Origin: Daucus carota subsp. sativus
Taxonomy: Eukaryota; Streptophyta; Magnoliopsida; Apiales; Apiaceae
DNA: 64,000 nt
Assembly (NCBI RefSeq): GCF_001625215.2
Contig: NC_030386.2
Location: forward strand, 19,500,545-19,564,544
Reading direction: 5' to 3'
Positions 56,858 through 64,000 of the stretch are shown here, in pieces. The position numbers and the translations under genes were made by a program. Position 1 is the first letter of the stretch. Every line of letters starts with the position of its first letter. The notes beneath the pieces were generated by a model, which saw nothing but the letters and a program-made list of their open reading frames with translations, had not been told where the DNA came from and searched no databases.

Positions 56858-58753
56858 ACCCCACTTCTTCTCTTTAGCACTCTTCTTACCGGGTTTGCTG
56901 CTTTCTCCAATGGCTGTGCTGTAAGTTTTTTATGCTTTTCACTTTTTTTTTTTTTCATTTTATACTTCGTAAGTGAATTTCTGAGCTCGCAAGTTGTTGT
57001 GTACTCATAATTATTTTAGATTGGGTACACATCTGCTGCTGAAGCCAGAATTATGGAAGAATTGAATCTTCTATTGTACAGGTATCTGCACTATTCCATT
57101 CTCTTTTTTTCCTTTAATATTGTACTTTCAAGCTGGAATTAAGGATTGCTAAGTTATTTTATCTCATAAAACCTCAAGGTGCAGAGTCCTATATGTTCTA
57201 GATTGTGCTTGTATGCAGTTCTCTTTATTTGGTTTGCTGTTAAATTTTGAAGGTATGTTTGGTGCAATCTCAAGTGGAAAGATAGCAGATTTCATGGGCA
57301 GGAAATTTGTAAGTTCTTCCTTCATTATAACATTGCAGGGCTAGAGTTGAATATACTTTATCTAAGGATTAACCAGCTCTACGATGCTTATTTATATTGC
57401 ATGATTTTGTGGCAGACAATGTTGCTGATGGACGTATCACCTATCATTGGGTGGTCAGCAATTATTTTTGCCCAGGTATTTTGCCTTTGATAGTTTCCTT
57501 TCTATGCTGGAATTTATTTTTTACGAAACAGTTTCGTGCTTTTTTTGATTATCAGCAGAAAAACATGTATGTTTATCATAAGATAGAGTGGTTGAGTGTC
57601 GTAAACAGGGTGATGGACAAAAACATAAACATAAATAAGAAAAGAATATTAAGTGAAAGTTGATTTTATATTACTATATTGAATTAACTGAAAGTAACAT
57701 TTGTCTTACAGGTTCATCCTGAAAATAAATCTTTCAAGCTTCTCCGTATCTTACTATTTTGGTCTTGTAAGAAATTAATTAGCATTTGGTTCACCCTCTG
57801 CAGGATCTTAATCAATGGAAGGAGCTGACTGGTACATTAGTGGTCACTTTTGTTCTGGTTAATACGTTTTAAAAAAATAAGAGTATAAAGACTATTTTGT
57901 CAGTTTGATATTATTTAAATTGTTAACACTGAAAGCAAAAAAAAATAAAAAATCTTGTGTGAAATTTCTTTTGTCCAGAATCTGTATAGTCAAACTGGTT
58001 GCTGGTATTAGACTTGAAATGATCATCAGCTCAAGATAAAGACATTGTTTGGAAGTTAGAGGTTTGGAAATAATTAGAGAACTGAGCCAAATTAGAGGTT
58101 TGACTAGATGAATCCGCTAACATTGGTATTTGATTTTCCAATTAAAGAATTGTCAACGATTGAAGGGACAGTAGACTGATAAACTAATAATTAAATTAAA
58201 CATATGGGAATTAGGAGGACTGGAACCCAGAGACTTCTCCCTAAAATGAGCTATGATACTAAGTTAAAATACAAAAAATCATTTACCAAATAATTTCATT
58301 CAACGGCTATTCAATCCGCTAGTCAAAACAACTAATTCATTTTGCTAGACAGTAAATATCTCATCTCGAACATACTTGAATTTTATATGAAATGTCAGCT
58401 AGCTTTATATCATGGCTACAGGTAAGTCTTTGTCATCAGCAGTGGGGGTTTCTATACCGTGGTTTATCATGGCCGAGGTAAGTACTATTGTAATCAGTTG
58501 GCCAAATATATACTTCACTGTTGAAAGAAAAAAAATGGTCAAGTAACTTGTTATTTTTATATATCAGCATAAGTTATTTACTAGTTTATCAAGACTAGTT
58601 TCAGCTAAATATAAGATGCAGGACTATTTCAGATGCTTCCGATAAACATTAAGGGCAAGTTTTAGCAGTTGGTTGATTCTATATGTTGCGAAGACGGTGC
58701 CAGAAACAAAAGGAAGAACATTGGAAGAAATAGAAGCATCAATGCTCACTTAG
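56849..58753 (+). pseudogene. ERD6-like sugar transporter, copy B (internally deleted)
   Basis: Exon-like pieces: 1 (to 56920, no start), 2 (57020-57081, one base short against copies A and C, so frameshifted), 3 (57219-57308) and 4 (57416-57475), both intact and phase 0, 15 (57804-57857), 16 (58422-58477, one base short) and a fused 17/18 (58633-58753). Compared with copy C it lacks everything between the intron after exon 4 and the end of exon 14; the junction lies near 57672-57696, about 1.9 kb lost. It also lacks most of exon 17 with the following intron (junction at ATTAAGGGCAAG near 58656). Exon 3 keeps the GKIADFMGRK signature. Shared intron sequence with copy C shows a tandem duplication origin. 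Confidence 0.88.
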
Positions 58754-59067
58754 ATTTTTGTATCAAAAGTAAGAGGATTATTTTTTGTATTATATATGTT
58801 GCTGTTTCTTATCTTTCAGCGGATATTTATACTTTGTCTTAAAAAAGGTTATAACATTGAATGCAGGGACGAAGGTAGGAGGAGGCTAACTCATGCTGAA
58901 GTCCCGGTTTAGTCAGAAAAAATTAATAACTTTATATATATAGTAATGCTTTGTTCTTAAAAGTCAGTATAAAGATTTTATTTTAGATTTCAGCCGCGGC
59001 TAATATGGATCTCTGAGTTCTGCTTCTGCTATGTAAATGAAAAGAATGTTTTCTTTTTGATACAAAG

Positions 59068-62000
59068 GTGAGACCATGGTTACCCCTTGTAAATAAAATT
59101 AATGATGTTGCGAGCTCATCTGTCACCCCACTTCTTCTCTTTAGTGCTGTTCTTTCTGGGCTTGCTGCTTTCTCCAATGGCTGTGCTGTAAGTTTTTCAT
59201 TATTTTCACTTCTTTTCATTTTATACTTTGTATTAAGTGAATTACTGAGCTCCCAAGTTGGTGTATACTCATAATATTTTATAGTTTGGGTACACATCTG
59301 CTGCTGAAGCCGGAATTATGGAAGACTTGAATCTATCTATTGCTCAGGTATCTGCACTATTCCATTCTTTCTTTGCTTCTATAATATTGTACTTGCAAGC
59401 TGGAATTAAGGATTGCTAAGTTATTGGGCCTTCTAAAACTTCAAGGTGCAGAGTCCTATATTATATCTTAACATGATTTTAAATTTGTATATTGCTTATG
59501 CAGTTCTCTTTATTCGGTTCACTCTTAAATTTTGGAGGTATGTTTGGTGCAATTTCAAGTGGAAAGATAGCAGATCTCATGGGCAGGAAACTTGTAAATC
59601 CTTCCTTCGTTCTAACTTGTAGGGCTAGAGTTGAATATACTAGAGTTAGATTTACCAGGTTGTATGATGCTAATTTGTATTGCATGATTTTGTGGCAGAC
59701 AATGTTGCTGATGGACGTATCACTTATCATTGGGTGGTCAGCAATTATTTTTGCCCAGGTAATTCGCCTTTGATATTTCCTTTCTATGCTGGTATTTTTT
59801 ATTTTGCGAAACAGTTTCATGCTTTTTTTGATCATCGGAAAAAAACATGTATGTTTATCATAGGATAGAGTGGTTGAGTGTCGTAAACAGGGTGACAGAC
59901 TAAAACCATACACAATTAAGAAAACAAGATCATGTGATAGTTGATTTCATATTACTATTGACTAAGAGTTTTATACTTGTTGAAAGAGTGCTTTATGGCT
60001 TCAACTTGGAAGGTTTTCATTGGGATATGGATTTGGGATTCTGACCTTCTTGGTAAGCGTAGCAAATCTACACTTTAAAATTTACAAATCTTTCAGGTTT
60101 TTGATTTAATTCTTAATATATTGCAAGACAGTTACCAGTATATGTTGCTGAAATCTCACCAAAAAATATTCGGGGAAGATTTTCTGGAGCAGTTGCGGTA
60201 CCTTCATCAATACTGAATTTGTCTTTTAACAAAATAGCGGTTCATATTGCTGTGAAAGAACTGACTTCTCTACAGTCTACATAACCTTGTTTTGACAATT
60301 CTACAGTTAATGGTAAATATTGGTGTTTCTGTGATGTTTTTCATCGGAAATCTCATTGCATGGCGAACCTTGGCTGTAATAGGTGAGTCATTTGTTTTTT
60401 GTTTTTTTCTGTTATTGATATGCTGGAGGTTGTCAGTATAATTGCCAGAAATTGTTGTGCTTTCAGGAGTTCTACCAATTCTCATACATGCTCTGGGGTT
60501 AGTTTTTGTACCGGAGTCACCTAGATGGTTGGTGAGTTGTGTATAACTCTTTCCATAATTTATTAATCCCAATTTAGGAAGGTGAAATATTTGGAAAAGC
60601 GGAAAAGAGAGGCCTAAAAATAATTAGCATTATGTTGTAGTTTAGATAGTGCTTTCTAAGTCGTGGCCCTTCTGTTGTTTAATGTGGAAATTTCTGACAT
60701 TAAATAAAAGAGTAAATTACAAAGTTGTGGCCAAACTTTATCCCTTTTAGCAATTCGTTGGCTGTAGTTACAAATTTGCAATAAATTGGCCAGATATTGT
60801 TTTTATGTTTCAAAAAATGGCCAAGGGCCACTTTTCTGAGAAAAAATTCTACTCTTTGTATTCAAAAAAGAGTCCCTCAGCCACATTTTCGTAGGATTAA
60901 TGTAATGTCTAGCACCCCATTTTAAATTTGAAATTTCAGCCACCAAATTGCCAAAATGAGTAATATTTAGCCGCCGTCTTATAATTTACTCTTGAATAAA
61001 TTTTGAACACTTCTTCTGGAATTATTTATGAAATAAACTGATCCTCTGCAGGCAAATACTGGTCGAGAAAGACAGTTAGAAGATACTCTACAACGCCTAA
61101 GGGGAGTAAATGCTGATATTACGGAAGAAGCAACAGAAATAAGAGTATGCGATCAACTCCAGCTGCAATTAGTGTGAAATTAATATACTAACTTGAAATT
61201 TGAACAAATTTTACAGTCATAATGATGAAATTAGGCTTATTTATCTATCAGGATTCAACTACTCATCATCAGCTCTCAGAACCTAGATTCATGGAAATGT
61301 TTGAGAAAAAATATGCTCGTTCGCTCATTGTAAGAAATTCAAGCTATTGTTTATTATATATACCAGTTGTGCTTTCTTAATTTTTACTACGTACAGGTAG
61401 TCATTGGTACACTAATATTATTACCACTTGGTGGCGGCCAAGCGCTTGTGTTTTATGCAAGCTTGATTTTCAAAAAAGCTGGTATAAACAAAGGCTCCTT
61501 CAGTCATTTATATATATACACTAATTAATTGGGCTTGAATCTGAAAACATATATTTCTCTCTCAAATCAGGTGCTTCAGTTATCACTGGTACCACAGCAT
61601 ATGCAATAATTCAGGTTTCTAAAAATATAAAATGTACACTATGAATCATTCAAATATTATTTTATGTTGTATATGACATATATCTCACTAATGTACATCT
61701 CGCATGCAGATTCCAGTTTGTGCAATGGGTGCACTCTTGCTAGATAGAACAGGAAGACGTGCAGTTTTACTGGTAAGAGTGGATCGGAAATTACTTTAAG
61801 TCTTATAAGAACTTATTAGGTAATTTTCAGGTATCTTTGATCAGCGCATGCTTGGGGAGCTTTCTTGCTGCATTAACATTCGTCTTACAGGTTCATCCTG
61901 AAAACAAATCTTTCAAGCTTCTCCATATCTTTATTTTGGTCTTGTAAGAGATTAATTAGCATTTGGTTCATCTTCAGGATCTGAATCAATGGAAGGAGTT

Positions 62001-63097
62001 GACTGGCACATTAGTGCTCATATTTGTTCTGGTAATACGTTTTAAGAACATAAGAGTATAAGACTATTTTGTCAGTCTGATATTATTTAACTTGTATAAC
62101 TGAAAGCAAAAAAAAAAAAATGTAATCTGCATATAAGTCAAAGTGGTCACTGGTATTAGACTTGAAACGATCATCAGCTCAAAAAAAAAAGACATTGTTT
62201 GGAAGTTAGAGGTTTGAGGAAAATTATATAATTGAGCCAATTTAAAGGTTTGATTAGATGAATACTCTGGTGTTTGGTTTTTCCAATTAGAGGATTGTCA
62301 ACATTGAACAGACAGTAGACAGATAAACTAATAATTAAATTAAACAGATGGAATTGGGAGGACTCGAACCTGAGACCCCTCCCTGAAACGAGTTATAATT
62401 CTAAATTAAATACAAACAATAGCAAATTCAATCCGCTAGTCAAAAGAACTAATTGAGTTAGCTAGTCAAAAAATATCTCTTCTCGAACATACTTGAATTT
62501 TATATTAAACTTTCAGCTAACTTTATATCATGGCTACAGGTAACTCTTTTTTCATTAGCAGTGGGGGGTTCTGTACCGTGGGTTTTGATGGGCGAGGTAA
62601 GTACTGTTGTAATCAGTTGGCCAAATATATACTTCACTGTTGAAAGAAAAAAAATGGTCAAGTAACTTTTTTTTAATATATACATCAGCCTATAATTATC
62701 TACTAGTTTATCAAGACTAGTTGCAGCTAAATCTACGATGCATGACTATTCAGATGCTTCCGATAAACATTAAGGGTTTTGCCGGAAGTTTGGGAACATT
62801 TTCAAGCATGTTTGTTGGTTGGATTGTTAATTATGTCTTCAACTTCTTACTAGAATGGAGTCCATCAGGTAATTTTGCGTTCCTTGTGTTTATGCTTTGT
62901 CTATCACCCTGTGCACCGGCACTTGCTTAAATGTCAGCAGTTTTGGACTCATATGTCATCTTAAGCAATTAAATTTTTTAGGAACGCTCTTCATTATCGC
63001 AAGTTTTAGTGGTTTGACGATTCTATTTGTTGCGAAGATGATTCCAGAAACAAAAGGAAGAACATTGGAAGAGATAGAAGCGTCAATGCTCACTTAA
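59068..63097 (+). CDS. ERD6-like sugar transporter, copy C (full body, no visible start)
   Basis: Exons: <59068-59187, 59285-59347, 59504-59593, 59699-59758, 59987-60052, 60132-60197, 60307-60382, 60467-60531, 61052-61144, 61252-61329, 61397-61481, 61571-61614, 61710-61772, 61831-61890, 61978-62031, 62540-62596, 62754-62868 and 62982-63097. From exon 2 they total 1251 nt in one open frame (416 residues). Sugar-transporter marks: GKIADLMGRK, VYVAEISPKNIRGRF, PESPRWL, LLDRTGRRAVLL, VPWVLMGEMLPINIKGFAGS and PETKGRTLEEIEASM at the end. Exon 1 has TM1 (SSVTPLLLFSAVLSGL), but its frame runs back to a stop without any ATG. TM7 reads LILLPLGGG where the family normally has a QQ pair. So the start is supplied from elsewhere, or the copy is not translated as drawn. 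Confidence 0.82.
60709..60993. mobile_element. MITE-like element in transporter copy C intron 8
   Basis: AGAGTAAATTACAAAG at the left and TTATAATTTACTCTT at the right are inverted ends. The interior repeats GTGGCC/GGCCAA words and is non-coding. It lies in the segment that copy B has lost, so presence there cannot be judged. Confidence 0.65.
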
Positions 63098-64000
63098 ATT
63101 TATGTATTAACAGTGAAGGGATTATCTTTTGTATTATATATGTTGCTGTTTCTTATCTTCTAGAGAATTTTTATATTATGTCTTAAAAAATGTAATAACA
63201 TTGAACGCAGGGACAAAAGTATAAGGAGGCTAACTTATACCGAAGTTCCGACTATGTCAGAAAAATTTAATAACATTGAACCAACTAATATTGTTCATTA
63301 ACTAATATTATTCATTAGCATTTTGGTAATGCATTATAGTATCAAGACAGGTTTCGGGTAATTAAATATGCTATGTATCTTTTTCAGTTTTATTGTTCGA
63401 GAAATAAATGCTTATTTTTGGAGAAAATTTTGTTTTGAGATTTTCTTAAACTTCATTCATTTTATTTTTCAACGAATGTCAACTTTTATGTTATTTCAAG
63501 AGTTTATAAAACATGGATCCAGACTTTAATTTAATCTCCAAGCCGACAACAGAGTTATGATGCAGGTGAAATGTCACTTTAGCTCCCATCATAATCTCAG
63601 CTACCTCACCTTGAGCATGTTGACACATATAGCCAAAGCCAACCAGTCAGGAGGACACTAAAAAGTAAATTTTTAGGGGCAAATGAAAAGTTTAAAAAAT
63701 ATATAGGCACAAAATTTTCTTTAGGCATATATTTTCAATATTCATTTTAAAAGATCAACAAAGGTAGTTTTTAAATATTTTGATAATATACTAATTTGTT
63801 AAAATATCATTCTTATGTGGTTGGTCTTGCAAAAAATATTATTAGATATGTCTATCGTTTTACTCCTAAAATGTCAGATTGTGTTACGTTTTGTAGGGTT
63901 TTTCGGACCAAAACACAACACGATCTACCATTTTCTTTCAAAAATCAAAATGCTGGATTTTCCAACATTAATAACTGATATCTTGAGTCATTTCTCCCAA
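63098..64000. other. Transporter 3' region and AT-rich end of window
   Basis: 3' UTR similar to that after copy B (TTTTTGTATTATATATGTTGC), then AT-rich DNA with a short direct repeat (ATTCATTAACTAATATT-like, near 63290-63320). No gene was seen before the window ends. Confidence 0.6.

Noticed and set aside
62340..62380. GGACTCGAACCTGAGAC-like motif resembling a tRNA T-loop (also near 58215, 10655 and 26790)
   Set aside because: No acceptor or anticodon arms can be folded around it. The copies in the transporter array are simply shared intron sequence.
62520..62560. A stop-containing reading of transporter copy C exon 16
   Set aside because: The stop arises only if the exon is started before CTACAG. 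Using CTACAG as acceptor gives an in-frame exon matching the family.

Overview
The window looks like nuclear DNA of a flowering plant, most likely a eudicot. It has spliced genes with GT-AG introns and AT-rich spacers, plant-only families (FRIGIDA-like, DYW-type PPR, receptor-like protein, DUF3444, BONZAI copine, ERD6-like sugar transporter), and plant-type mobile DNA (Stowaway-like and hAT-like MITEs, Helitron ends, a 5'-truncated LINE). I cannot name the species. Every gene I can support lies on the + strand. Exon coordinates were worked out by hand from splice consensus, phase and paralogue comparison, with no transcript data.

Layout: (1) 1-4496, 3' part of a FRIGIDA-like gene with three FRIGIDA modules and an intronic foldback element. 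(2) 6218-8239, an intact intronless DYW-class PPR gene. (3) 8455-9535, a decayed FRIGIDA-like fragment. (4) 10928-13538, a receptor-like protein (RLP) gene broken by a 5-bp deletion. (5) 14275-14720, a relic of the PPR 3' end. (6) 16195-18810, an intact RLP. Blocks 2-6 fit a tandem duplication of a PPR-tail plus RLP segment. (7) 19282-25539, exon-like pieces I do not recognise, a 167-bp tandem duplication and a Helitron 3' end. (8) 27718-33507, a three-exon gene joining a FRIGIDA-like N-terminal coiled coil to a zinc-ribbon/DUF3444 protein, whose middle exon duplicates the front of the last exon. (9) 33.5-40 kb, mobile-element-rich spacer with MITEs, one nested in its own kind, and at least two short Helitrons. 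(10) 40057-46045 and 49375-55301, two intact 16-exon BONZAI copine paralogues separated by a dead-on-arrival LINE with a 12-bp target-site duplication. (11) 56155-63097, an ERD6-like transporter array of three unequal copies: A has the only start, B is deleted and frameshifted, and C has the full body but no visible start.

Themes: most of the window is local duplication followed by decay (FRL, PPR, RLP, DUF3444 exon, copine, transporter). Several families are tied to immunity or stress: RLPs are cell-surface immune receptors, BONZAI copines restrain immune signalling, and ERD6-like proteins export sugars from the vacuole under stress. The tight linkage is seen; any functional coupling is only inference. 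The least ordinary items are the FRIGIDA-coil/DUF3444 gene with its symmetric duplicated exon, the three-module FRIGIDA-like protein, and the split transporter array.
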